DNA of 22,952 nt, from NCBI GenBank assembly GCA_937890735.1, contig CALACZ010000163.1, positions 1 to 22,952 of the forward strand, given 5' to 3'. A program made the position numbers and the translations under genes. Source of the DNA: an uncultured Bacillota bacterium. GTDB lineage: Bacteria > Bacillota > Clostridia > Oscillospirales > Oscillospiraceae. Shown in pieces: positions 6,885 through 12,720 of the stretch (position 1 is the stretch's first letter; the number at the start of each line of letters is the position of its first letter). The notes under the pieces are model-generated. The model worked only from the letters and a program-made list of their open reading frames with translations, made no database searches and was not told where the DNA came from.

Positions 6885-7079
6885 CTATCTCTGCCCATCC
6901 GATTCCGGGAAAACCGACTGCACAGCGTCCGGCTGACTGATGTACACGTCCTCCGCCTCCAGCAATGCCTGCCGCAGCGTTTGAACAGCGTTATGTGCCA
7001 ACGGGATTCTTTCCAGCGGTTCGATCACGTCATCGACCGCGCCGCACAAAATCGCGTACATTTTCTGATAATTCGCCAT
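6885..7079 (-). CDS. Small conserved-looking protein of unknown function (64 aa)
   Basis: The product starts MANYQKMYAILCGAVDDVIE and continues through a helical, acidic region (TLRQALLEAEDVYISQ). It has no membrane segment and no recognised domain, but it resembles small MANY.KMY-type proteins common in Clostridia, whose role I do not know. I chose the ATG at 7079, with AAGGA five bases upstream, over the longer reading. It has a near-consensus promoter (7121-7149), and two operator dyads overlap that promoter, so it is probably repressed by the divergent XRE protein at 7233-7478. Confidence 0.7.
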   Translation of the reverse strand: MANYQKMYAILCGAVDDVIEPLERIPLAHNAVQTLRQALLEAEDVYISQPDAVQSVFPESDGQR

Positions 7080-7100
7080 GTCTGTCCTTGCTAACACAAA

Positions 7101-7114
7101 ACCCGAAAACGGGT
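7101..7114. promoter_or_regulatory. Operator dyad O1
   Basis: ACCC-GAAAAC-GGGT, 14 bp, flanked by AATT. It covers the expected transcription start of the minus-strand 64-aa gene. Confidence 0.7.
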
Positions 7115-7120
7115 AATTCT

Positions 7121-7149
7121 ATTTTATTGAAAATAAACGCACCTGTCAA
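7121..7149 (-). promoter_or_regulatory. Promoter of the 64-aa gene
   Basis: Minus strand: TTGACA (7149-7144), exactly 17 bp, TAAAAT (7126-7121). Operator O2 touches its -35 and O1 its start point. Confidence 0.75.
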
Positions 7150-7162
7150 CCCATATTTGGGT
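7149..7162. promoter_or_regulatory. Operator dyad O2
   Basis: ACCC-ATATTT-GGGT, 14 bp, flanked by AATT as in O1. It starts exactly 48 bp after O1 and lies between the two divergent promoters. Confidence 0.7.
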
Positions 7163-7180
7163 AATTCCTGCCGTACTGTC

Positions 7181-7189
7181 TGCTATGAT
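7181..7189 (+). promoter_or_regulatory. Extended -10 of the XRE gene
   Basis: TGC-TATGAT. The -35 region (around 7161-7166) is poor and abuts O2. Transcription would start near 7196, inside O3. Confidence 0.5.
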
Positions 7190-7196
7190 AGCATCA

Positions 7197-7210
7197 ACCC
7201 ATAAACGGGT
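7197..7210. promoter_or_regulatory. Operator dyad O3
   Basis: ACCC-ATAAAC-GGGT, 14 bp. It starts exactly 48 bp after O2 and overlaps the predicted transcription start of the XRE gene. Confidence 0.7.
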
Positions 7211-7232
7211 AGCTCATCAGGAGGTGGGGCGC

Positions 7233-7478
7233 GTGGAATACTCGCAGCTTTATGTGCAGCGTATCCGCAGCCTTTGCCGCGCGCACGGGGTCAGCATCAA
7301 CCGGCTGGCGGGCATCAGCGGCGTGAAGCAGTCTACGCTGGACAACATCGTGCGCGGTCTGACGAAAAATCCCCGCGTGGCGACGCGCCGCCGCATCGCG
7401 CTGGCATTCGGCATGACGCTGGCGGAATTTCTGGACTTCCCGGAGCTGAACGACTACGCCTTTGAGGATGATGAATAA
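7233..7478 (+). CDS. XRE-family helix-turn-helix regulator (81 aa)
   Basis: The protein is a single Cro/C1-type DNA-binding domain. The helix-turn-helix lies about residues 20-45 (VSINRLAGISGVKQSTLDNIVRG in outline), followed by TRRRIALAFGMTLAEFLDF and an acidic tail. It is cytosolic with no sensor domain. I chose the GTG at 7233 because AGGAGGTGG lies about 7 nt upstream; an earlier ATG at 7185 would lie inside the promoter and operator region. Three ACCC-N6-GGGT dyads at 7101, 7149 and 7197 flank and overlap its promoter and that of the divergent 64-aa gene. It is therefore likely autoregulatory and the repressor of its neighbour. A terminator follows. Confidence 0.88.
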   Translation: MEYSQLYVQRIRSLCRAHGVSINRLAGISGVKQSTLDNIVRGLTKNPRVATRRRIALAFGMTLAEFLDFPELNDYAFEDDE

Positions 7479-7487
7479 AGCGCACGC

Positions 7488-7514
7488 AAAGGGAGGGAAT
7501 CACCCCTCCCTTTT
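7488..7514. terminator. Terminator between convergent small genes
   Basis: Stem AAAGGGAGGG / CCCTCCCTTT (7488-7497 and 7504-7513), loop AATCAC, T-run 7511-7514. The A-run at 7488-7490 gives a short T tail on the minus strand, so it may also serve the gene at 7524. Confidence 0.75.
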
Positions 7515-7523
7515 ATATTGCTG

Positions 7524-7829
7524 TCAAAAGTGCGAGAGCGCGACATATGCTGCGCAGCGGACGTGTTCGTTGCTGGTCGGCACGACCAGAATGCCGTCGG
7601 ATGCACCGCGCATTGTCACAAAAATGCACTGCCGGACCTTGCCATGCTGAGCGAGCGGCGTTAAAAATGCCCGGTCAGCGAGCAGGTCTTCGGAAAAATT
7701 CTCATAATCGATCGGTCGCAGCGTGACGGTCCGCACGATTGAGTATACCTGTTCCGCCTCCGGCAGGTGCGGTTGGCGCAGATCAGATACACGCCGTGGA
7801 TGGTTTACAAAACACGCCCTCTCCTCCAT
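7524..7829 (-). CDS. Small uncharacterised protein, DUF6329-like
   Basis: The 101-aa protein has a core EQVYSIVRTVTLRPIDYENFSEDLL followed by CIFVTMRG..DGILVVPTSNEHVRCAAYVAL. This pattern (Asp-Leu-Leu, then a Cys-containing strand, DGILV, and a C-terminal R.AAYV) resembles small Clostridia proteins annotated DUF6329, whose function is unknown; the match is from memory. No membrane segment is visible. GGAGGA lies upstream of the ATG at 7829. A TATAAT -10 (7847-7852, minus) overlaps the TATATCTAT dyad, so the divergent ribbon-helix-helix protein is its probable regulator. Confidence 0.65.
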   Translation of the reverse strand: MEERACFVNHPRRVSDLRQPHLPEAEQVYSIVRTVTLRPIDYENFSEDLLADRAFLTPLAQHGKVRQCIFVTMRGASDGILVVPTSNEHVRCAAYVALSHF

Positions 7830-7849
7830 GATAGTCCTCCGTTCATATT

Positions 7850-7870
7850 ATAGATATACTATATATCTAT
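7850..7870. promoter_or_regulatory. Operator-like dyad ATAGATATA-CTA-TATATCTAT
   Basis: Perfect 9-bp arms (7850-7858 and 7862-7870) overlapping the minus-strand -10 TATAAT at 7847-7852. The half-site TATATCTAT followed by TT recurs at 7914-7922, 52 bp on. Short AT-rich dyads of this type suit a ribbon-helix-helix repressor. Confidence 0.6.
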
Positions 7871-7913
7871 TTAGAACAGAAAACCACAAAAACTCCATAA
7901 AATAAATACGAAA

Positions 7914-7922
7914 TATATCTAT
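7914..7922. promoter_or_regulatory. Second TATATCTAT half-site
   Basis: TATATCTATTTGGA repeats TATATCTATTTAGA from 7862 and lies just before the ribosome site of the ribbon-helix-helix gene. It is likely a second binding site. Confidence 0.45.
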
Positions 7923-7936
7923 TTGGAGTGAGTGCC

Positions 7937-8137
7937 ATGTCTGTGAAGAGCGTATCCATTCGCATGGAGGAAGAAATGCTGAAAAAGCTGGCGTATGTTG
8001 CCGATTATGAGGGGCGGAGCGTCAACAGCCATGTGTTGGTGCTCATTCGGCAGAATATCCAGAGCTTTGAGCGCGAGCATGGCGCGATCACCGCGCCGCT
8101 GGCGGCGGATGAATGCGTGAAACCCGGTAAGAAATAA
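7937..8137 (+). CDS. Ribbon-helix-helix (Arc-type) DNA-binding protein (66 aa)
   Basis: The N-terminus SVKSVSIRMEEEMLKKL forms the DNA-contacting beta strand and first helix of an Arc/CopG-like fold, followed by YVADYEGRSVNSHVLVLIRQNIQSFER as the second helix and dimer core. The C-terminal 20 residues are probably disordered. It is cytosolic. I chose the ATG at 7937 with GGAG eight bases upstream; a GTG at 7928 would add three residues. It is divergent from the DUF6329-like gene across the TATATCTAT sites, which suggests joint autoregulation. It is not a recognisable antitoxin: the partner is not a known toxin. Confidence 0.85.
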   Translation: MSVKSVSIRMEEEMLKKLAYVADYEGRSVNSHVLVLIRQNIQSFEREHGAITAPLAADECVKPGKK

Positions 8138-8179
8138 AAAATCCCCGCCGCATCTGAAGTTGAAGTCGCGGCGGGGATT
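8136..8179 (-). terminator. Terminator of the radical SAM operon
   Basis: Perfect 12-bp stem (8140-8151 and 8168-8179) with a 16-nt loop. On the minus strand it is followed by a T-run (8136-8140). The plus-strand side has no T-tract, so it mainly serves the minus-strand genes. Confidence 0.7.
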
Positions 8180-8190
8180 CCTGATACCTC

Positions 8191-8802
8191 TCAGCTTTCG
8201 TAGGGGCGGATGCGGAGGGTCGCGCCGACGGCGCGGCAGATCTCGCGCGCCTTTTCCTGCTCTTCGGGCGTTGTGACCTGATCGACCACGGTCATCACAA
8301 CGTGCGGGACGTACTGCGTGCATTCCTTCGTGAACTTTAACATCGCGTCATACGACCCGATGCCGAATTTTGGGCGGCAGACCTTTTCATACTCTTCGGC
8401 GTTCGTTGCGTTCAGGCTCACGGACACGCAGTCGATCTTGCCCGCCAGCCACGGCGCGGTCGGCTCGCCCCAGATGAGGTCCGCAAGACCGTTCGTGTTG
8501 ATGCGGATGGGGATGCTGCTCTTCATCTTGAGCCACGCGGCAACCTCCAGCAGCTCCGGCAGGCGCTCGGTCGGCTCGCCGTAGCCGCAGAACACGACCT
8601 CTTCCTTTTTGGAAAGATCCCACGCCGCCAGCGACTGTTCGACCTCCTCCACCGTCGGCTCGTGCTCGAGCCACAGCGGATCAGAGCCGTAGACGCCCGG
8701 CGCGTGCGAGCGCAGGCAGAAGGTGCACGCGCACGGACAGCGGTTGGTCATGTTCACATACACGCCGTTTCGCACCGGGTAGGTGATGGTCATATCCTTC
8801 AT
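8191..8802 (-). CDS. TatD-associated radical SAM protein
   Basis: The 203-aa protein is a short radical SAM enzyme. C22, C26 and C29 form the CX3CX2C iron-sulfur motif in NRCPCACTFC, followed by FCGYGEPTERL (SAM contact), RINTNGLADLI and SVSLNATNAEEY. Length and sequence fit the TIGR04038 family, named for its usual linkage to TatD-type DNases; no tatD lies in this window. The substrate is unknown. The start ATG is 1 nt past the stop of the upstream membrane gene, with GGGGGAG before it, so the two form an operon. Confidence 0.85.
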   Translation of the reverse strand: MKDMTITYPVRNGVYVNMTNRCPCACTFCLRSHAPGVYGSDPLWLEHEPTVEEVEQSLAAWDLSKKEEVVFCGYGEPTERLPELLEVAAWLKMKSSIPIRINTNGLADLIWGEPTAPWLAGKIDCVSVSLNATNAEEYEKVCRPKFGIGSYDAMLKFTKECTQYVPHVVMTVVDQVTTPEEQEKAREICRAVGATLRIRPYES

Positions 8803-8803
8803 T

Positions 8804-9310
8804 TCAAAGCTCCCCCAGTCGTTTTTTCAGCCCCGCACGGTCCAGCACATGACCCAGCAGGACGTATACTACGCTGCTCAGCGCCCACTGCACGAGGTTG
8901 CCGGGGATCTCCGCCAGCGGCGCGGCAAAATTGCGCGAGATAACGAGCGCGTTATAAAGGTAGTATCCGCCGGCGCACAGAACGAGCGCGGGCAGCAGCC
9001 CCAGCAGGTTGCGCTTGCAGACGAGCTTTTCGTTTTTGGACGTGAAGCACAGCGCCGTCAGCGCCTTGATGACGGCAGTGCCGGGAAACCAGAGCGTGTA
9101 GCCGGACAGGATGTCAGAAAGTCCTGCGCCGATCGCACCCGCCGCCATGGCATAGGGCGCAGGCAGCAGGCTTGCCGCCAGATACAGAAAGCCGTCGCCG
9201 ATGTGGGTGTAGCCCGTGTAGCTCGGGACGTGCAGGAATGCGGTGAAAACGTAGATGAGCGCCGCCATCAGCGCACTGATGCAGATGCGGCGTGTGAGCC
9301 GGGTGTTCAT
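8804..9310 (-). CDS. ECF transporter S component-like membrane protein
   Basis: The 168-aa protein has about five or six hydrophobic helices. The N-terminus TRRICISALMAALIYVFT and the THIGDGFLYLAASLLP segment are typical of ECF-type S components (PF07155-like, TIGR04002-type), as is AAGAIGAGLSDILSGYTLWFPGTAVIKAL. S components bind a vitamin or precursor and use a shared EcfAAT module, which is not seen here. The ligand is unknown. Coupling to the radical SAM gene suggests the imported molecule may be that enzyme's substrate or product, which is an inference. GAGG precedes the ATG. Confidence 0.82.
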   Translation of the reverse strand: MNTRLTRRICISALMAALIYVFTAFLHVPSYTGYTHIGDGFLYLAASLLPAPYAMAAGAIGAGLSDILSGYTLWFPGTAVIKALTALCFTSKNEKLVCKRNLLGLLPALVLCAGGYYLYNALVISRNFAAPLAEIPGNLVQWALSSVVYVLLGHVLDRAGLKKRLGEL

Positions 9311-9351
9311 GGAAAAAGCCTCGTTTCATGGTATTATTTGAGCTCACTCGT

Positions 9352-9360
9352 ATGATAGCA
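9352..9360 (-). promoter_or_regulatory. Extended -10 of the S component/radical SAM operon
   Basis: Minus strand TGC-TATCAT; a weak TATTCA lies 17 bp upstream. No riboswitch-like structure is evident in the short leader. Confidence 0.5.
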
Positions 9361-9423
9361 GAGAACTGGCATTTTGAATATCGCCATTTTGATTCTATTT
9401 TATAGGGTCAGTTTGGAAATATT

Positions 9424-9450
9424 AAAACGGGGACGCCGTGAGCGTCCCCG
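9424..9450 (-). terminator. Terminator of the DUF1893 operon
   Basis: Perfect 9-bp stem (9428-9436 and 9442-9450), CGTGA loop, then TTTT on the minus strand (9427-9424). Confidence 0.75.
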
Positions 9451-9459
9451 CTTCGCAGT

Positions 9460-9897
9460 CTATTTTGCAGCGCGCAGGCGCGCGAGCGTCTCGCGAATGA
9501 CCGGCAGGCAATCCGCCGGTTCAGCGCAGCCCAGCACCGCCTGCTCGAATGGGCACAGCCCGTCGCCCGTGCGGTTGACGATCTGCTCCGTGCGCACGCC
9601 CCAGCGGCATTCGACTCCGGCGCGCTCCAGCAGCGCCACGGCGGAATCGCTGACCGTCCCGGCGTACACCGCGCACACGCCGCCGAGAATGAACAGCGCC
9701 GCGGCAGCCTTGCCGACGATGGTGTCGTAGACCTCCGCGCCCGCGAGCTTGTCCGGCAGACGGTCGAGCGCATCAAGCGCCGGACCGATGCCGCGCCCCA
9801 TACATTCGTGCACCACCGCGCCGCCGCACACGACGGCAAACGAGATCTCGCCGCGCGAAAGGCGCGCGAGGAGGGCAGAGTCAGGCGTAAAGCTCAT
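9460..9897 (-). CDS. DUF1893 domain protein
   Basis: The 145-aa cytosolic protein matches PF08973 (DUF1893), a family with a cytidine-deaminase-like fold and no proven activity. Visible family features are the GRGIGPALDAL segment, DTIVGKAAAALFILGGVCAVYAGTVSDSAVALLERAGV, and the C-terminal IVNRTGDGLCPFEQAVLG. The conserved Cys is present. Length is typical. Its ATG overlaps the stop of the upstream two-TM gene by 4 nt (ATGA), with GAGGAAGC as ribosome site, so the pair is co-transcribed and coupled. Confidence 0.87.
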   Translation of the reverse strand: MSFTPDSALLARLSRGEISFAVVCGGAVVHECMGRGIGPALDALDRLPDKLAGAEVYDTIVGKAAAALFILGGVCAVYAGTVSDSAVALLERAGVECRWGVRTEQIVNRTGDGLCPFEQAVLGCAEPADCLPVIRETLARLRAAK

Positions 9898-10175
9898 GAT
9901 TTTGCTTCCTCCTTCGGCAGCTTTTTCTCGTTTTGCAGCACCGGCAGCGAGATGAGCATCACGATCACCAGCGCTGCGGCGGCGATCAAATTGATCTTGT
10001 AGCGATCGAGCGCGTAGCTTGTGAGCAGCGAAATCGCCGCCGCGAGCAAAAGCACCGCCCGCACTGCGCCGACCACGCGGTTATACCGCCGCAGGAACGT
10101 TAAAAATTCCTCCTGCGAGGCGAATTGCCCCGCCGTGCGCCACGGCGTGACCAGCCGCCGGAAAAAAGAGCCCAT
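9894..10175 (-). CDS. Two-transmembrane protein of unknown function (93 aa)
   Basis: The product starts MGSFFRRLVTPWRTAGQF, has two hydrophobic segments (about residues 41-57 and 66-82) and ends in a charged tail (NEKKLPKEEAKS). I recognise no family. I chose the ATG at 10175 with GGAGGG just upstream, instead of a TTG at 10190 that overlaps that ribosome site. It is first in an operon with the DUF1893 gene. Confidence 0.7.
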   Translation of the reverse strand: MGSFFRRLVTPWRTAGQFASQEEFLTFLRRYNRVVGAVRAVLLLAAAISLLTSYALDRYKINLIAAAALVIVMLISLPVLQNEKKLPKEEAKS

Positions 10176-10204
10176 AAGATCGCCCTCCAAAGTTCGTTTG
10201 CGTT

Positions 10205-10233
10205 ATTTTAACACGAACCGGGGGGATTTACAA
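10205..10233 (-). promoter_or_regulatory. Promoter of the two-TM/DUF1893 operon
   Basis: Minus strand: TTGTAA (10233-10228), 17 bp, TAAAAT (10210-10205), with TGT extending the -10. Confidence 0.65.
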
Positions 10234-10258
10234 TGTGCAAGTTTGCAGCGTGATCTCG

Positions 10259-10495
10259 TCATAACGTAAGGAACGGTTTGTCCCTCCTGCTGGTTGGCAG
10301 TGGTGGATCTTGCATATACTGTAGGATGGAATGCACCAAATAGCTTCCCCTCCGGGGAAGCTGGCTGCGGAGCGCAGCGGAGCAGACTGATGAGGGCAGG
10401 GGAGCACCGGCGGATCGCTTTGCAGTTTCAGCAAACCGTAATTGCTCCCCGACCCTCATCCGCCCCTTCGGGGCACCTTCCCCGCAGGGGAAGGC
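10259..10495. repeat. Compound repeat: diverged R palindrome plus element A, copy 2
   Basis: 10259-10300 is a diverged R palindrome and 10343-10495 a full element A. The segment between them (GTTGGCAGTGG...GGATGGAATGCACCAAA) also matches the link between R5 and A copy 4 at 22151-22389, so the compound of about 240 bp occurs twice in the same orientation. No gene is supported in 10191-10753. Confidence 0.7.
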
Positions 10496-10561
10496 ATGGG
10501 ACTTCTGCAAATCTCCGCTGTCTCAAAAGAAACAGCGGGCGCACAGAGTCGTGCGCTCCGT

Positions 10562-10665
10562 GGCTTTCCCTCTGGGAGAGCTGCCGCCGCAGGCGACGGA
10601 GAGGCGACGTACCCTCTCCGTCCTTCGCTGCGCTCGGACACCTCCCCCCCAAAAAAGGGGGAGGC
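10562..10665. repeat. Palindromic element C, copy 2
   Basis: Reverse-complement orientation of 6519-6630: GGCTTTCCCTCTGGGAGAGC, then TCCGTCCTTCGCTGCGCTCGGA, ending in CCTCCCCCC-AAAAAA-GGGGGAGG. Confidence 0.65.
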
Positions 10666-10722
10666 AAGGATACGCAGCGTACTGGCTGATTTGCGGAAGC
10701 CCAGGGGAAGGGCAAACCAAAG

Positions 10723-10747
10723 CCCCGCCCGGGAGTCCCGGGCGGGG
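10723..10747 (-). terminator. Terminator of the exporter operon
   Basis: Perfect 11-bp stem (10723-10733 and 10737-10747) with a 3-nt loop, 7 bp past the permease stop. The T-tract is short (CTTTGGTTTG). Confidence 0.6.
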
Positions 10748-10753
10748 ATTCGT

Positions 10754-12025
10754 TTATTCATATCGCAGCGCCTCAATGGGATCAAGCTTTGCCGCTTTAT
10801 TGGCGGGGTAGTAGCCGAAGAACACGCCGACTGCCAGCGAGAAGCCAACGGCGAGGGCGATGCTGCCGAGGCTGGGCAGGCTCGGCGCGTCGAGCAGCGA
10901 GCTGCCGACGTAGCCCAGCAGCGCGCCGAGCAGGATGCCGATGATGCCGCCGACCAGGCAGATGATGATGCTCTCCACCACGAACTGCTCGCGGATGTCG
11001 CCGTTCGTTGCGCCGAGGGCTTTGCGCGTGCCGATCTCGCGCGTGCGCTCCGTGACTGAGACGAGCATGATGTTCATCACGCCGATGCCGCCGACGAGCA
11101 GCGAGATCGCCGCGATGACCGAAATGGCGATGGAGAGCTTGCTCATCATGCTGTCCACCGACTCGATGACGCTCTCCATGCTCATGGAGCTCACGCGGAA
11201 GTCGTCGTTATTGCGGTAGTAGCGGTTCAGAAAATTGCTGATCTGCGTGCCGAGCGCCGTGCTGTCCGTGCCTGCCGCCGCCATGACGGTAAAGTAGGAA
11301 TAGCCGTCTGCCGCGCCGGTCAGGCGCTTGGCGGTGGTGACGGGGATGTAGAGCGCGGTGGAAAGATCCTTGTCCGACGCCGTGCTGATCGTAAACGCCG
11401 AGGCTTTGTAGGTGTAGATGCCCACGATGCGCAGGCGCACGCGGTCGCTTGAAAGCTGGACGGAAATTTCACTGCCGAGCGCCGCCTGGGTGTCGCCTGC
11501 AAAGAGATTCTGCACCAGCCTGTCGCTCACGATGCACACATTGCGCTCGCCGTCGCAGTCCTGCTGCTGCAAAAAGCGCCCCGCCTGGAGGTCAACGTCG
11601 TTGATGGTGAACGCACCGTCATTCACGCCGCTGACCGAGACGTTGGCGTACAGCCGCCCGTCCCTGACCTGTCCGCTGCCGACGCTTTCCGTCAGCCCTA
11701 CGGCTTCGATGTCCGCGCCGTAGCGCGAAAGCATTTCCTCGACCATATCGTCTGTGATGAGATCATCATCCTCCGGCTGGACCATCATGGCGCTCAGATC
11801 GCTCATGTCGAGCTGATTTGTTTTCTGCTGAAGAGAGATGGAGATCGTGGACGCGCCGAAGCTGCTCATCTGGCTGGTGATGGTGTTGGACAGCCCGTCG
11901 CCCACAGTCAGGATGCCGATGACGGCGGCGATGCCGATGATGATGCCGAGCATCGTGAGCAGCGCGCGCATTTTATTTGCCCGCAGCCCCTCGAGCGCGA
12001 TGCGCAAATTTTCCATCAGACGCAT
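10754..12025 (-). CDS. MacB/FtsX-type ABC exporter permease
   Basis: The 423-aa protein has the MacB_PCD plus FtsX layout: a first transmembrane helix at about residues 20-42 (LLTMLGIIIGIAAVIGILTVG), a large extracellular domain (about 45-280), then three helices ending in YYPANKAAKLDPIEALRYE, a typical C-terminus. Such permeases do not form a classical channel but transmit ATPase movements to an extracellular adaptor, in peptide or antibiotic export or resistance. The ATG at 12025 has GAGGAGG upstream and overlaps the ATPase gene by 10 nt. The substrate is unknown. Confidence 0.92.
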   Translation of the reverse strand: MRLMENLRIALEGLRANKMRALLTMLGIIIGIAAVIGILTVGDGLSNTITSQMSSFGASTISISLQQKTNQLDMSDLSAMMVQPEDDDLITDDMVEEMLSRYGADIEAVGLTESVGSGQVRDGRLYANVSVSGVNDGAFTINDVDLQAGRFLQQQDCDGERNVCIVSDRLVQNLFAGDTQAALGSEISVQLSSDRVRLRIVGIYTYKASAFTISTASDKDLSTALYIPVTTAKRLTGAADGYSYFTVMAAAGTDSTALGTQISNFLNRYYRNNDDFRVSSMSMESVIESVDSMMSKLSIAISVIAAISLLVGGIGVMNIMLVSVTERTREIGTRKALGATNGDIREQFVVESIIICLVGGIIGILLGALLGYVGSSLLDAPSLPSLGSIALAVGFSLAVGVFFGYYPANKAAKLDPIEALRYE

Positions 12026-12720
12026 GATACCGCCTCCTCACTGAGCACGCCGTCGCGCATGGTGAGCACGCGCTGCGTTTCCATGGCAAGCTCGCGGTTG
12101 TGCGTGATGAGCACGATGGTTTTGCCCTGCTCGCGGTTGAGCCGGTGGAAGAGATCCATCACCATGCGCCCGGTCTTGCTGTCCAGCGCGCCGGTTGGTT
12201 CGTCCGCCAGAATGATGGCGGGGTCGTTCGCCATGGCGCGCGCGATGGCAACGCGCTGCTTCTGCCCGCCGGACAGCTCGTTCGGCTGGTGCGTCATGCG
12301 GTCTGCCATGCCGACCATGTCCAGCAGCATCTGTGCCCGCTCGGTGCGCTTTTTCTGTGGCACGCCGGCGTAGAGCATCGGCAGCTCGACGTTTTGCAGC
12401 GCGTTCGTCCTGCCGATGAGGTTGAAATTCTGAAATACAAAGCCGATCTTGCGGTTGCGGATGGCGGACAGCTCGCGGTCGTCCGCGTCCTCAATGACCG
12501 TTCCGTCCAGCCAGTAGCTGCCCTCGGTGGGGCGGTCGAGCGCGCCGATGAGGTTCATGAGCGTGGACTTGCCCGAGCCGGACGCGCCGACGATCGACAC
12601 AAATTCGCCCTCGTTCACATCGAGGTCGATGCCGTGCAGGATCTCCAGCTCGTTCTCCTGCCCGACGTTAAAGCGCTTGTAAATGCCACGCATGCGGATC
12701 AGCTGTCTGCCCTCGCTCAT
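12016..12720 (-). CDS. MacB/LolD-type ABC transporter ATPase
   Basis: The 234-aa cytosolic nucleotide-binding subunit is intact: Walker A GASGSGKST (45-53), Q-loop FQNF (Q97), signature LSGGQ (149-153), Walker B IILADEPTGALD and H-loop H207. The ADEPTGALD sequence and NPSTG-free spacing are typical of the MacB/LolD branch. It energises the permease encoded next. I chose the ATG at 12720, whose ATGA overlaps the adaptor stop, over an upstream GTG. All three exporter genes overlap, so they are coupled. Confidence 0.93.
   Translation of the reverse strand: MSEGRQLIRMRGIYKRFNVGQENELEILHGIDLDVNEGEFVSIVGASGSGKSTLMNLIGALDRPTEGSYWLDGTVIEDADDRELSAIRNRKIGFVFQNFNLIGRTNALQNVELPMLYAGVPQKKRTERAQMLLDMVGMADRMTHQPNELSGGQKQRVAIARAMANDPAIILADEPTGALDSKTGRMVMDLFHRLNREQGKTIVLITHNRELAMETQRVLTMRDGVLSEEAVSCV

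Noticed and set aside
6231..6936. Several open frames of 80-180 codons on both strands
   Set aside because: They are made of palindromic repeat sequence; the same peptide fragments (LPLGEGGSRSETDEG-like) recur wherever the repeats occur.
6885..7478. Possible toxin-antitoxin pair
   Set aside because: The genes are divergent, the 64-aa protein is not a known toxin, and the layout suits a regulator-target pair better.
10428..11059. Open frames over the second repeat region
   Set aside because: They are derived from elements A and C and run antisense into the permease gene.
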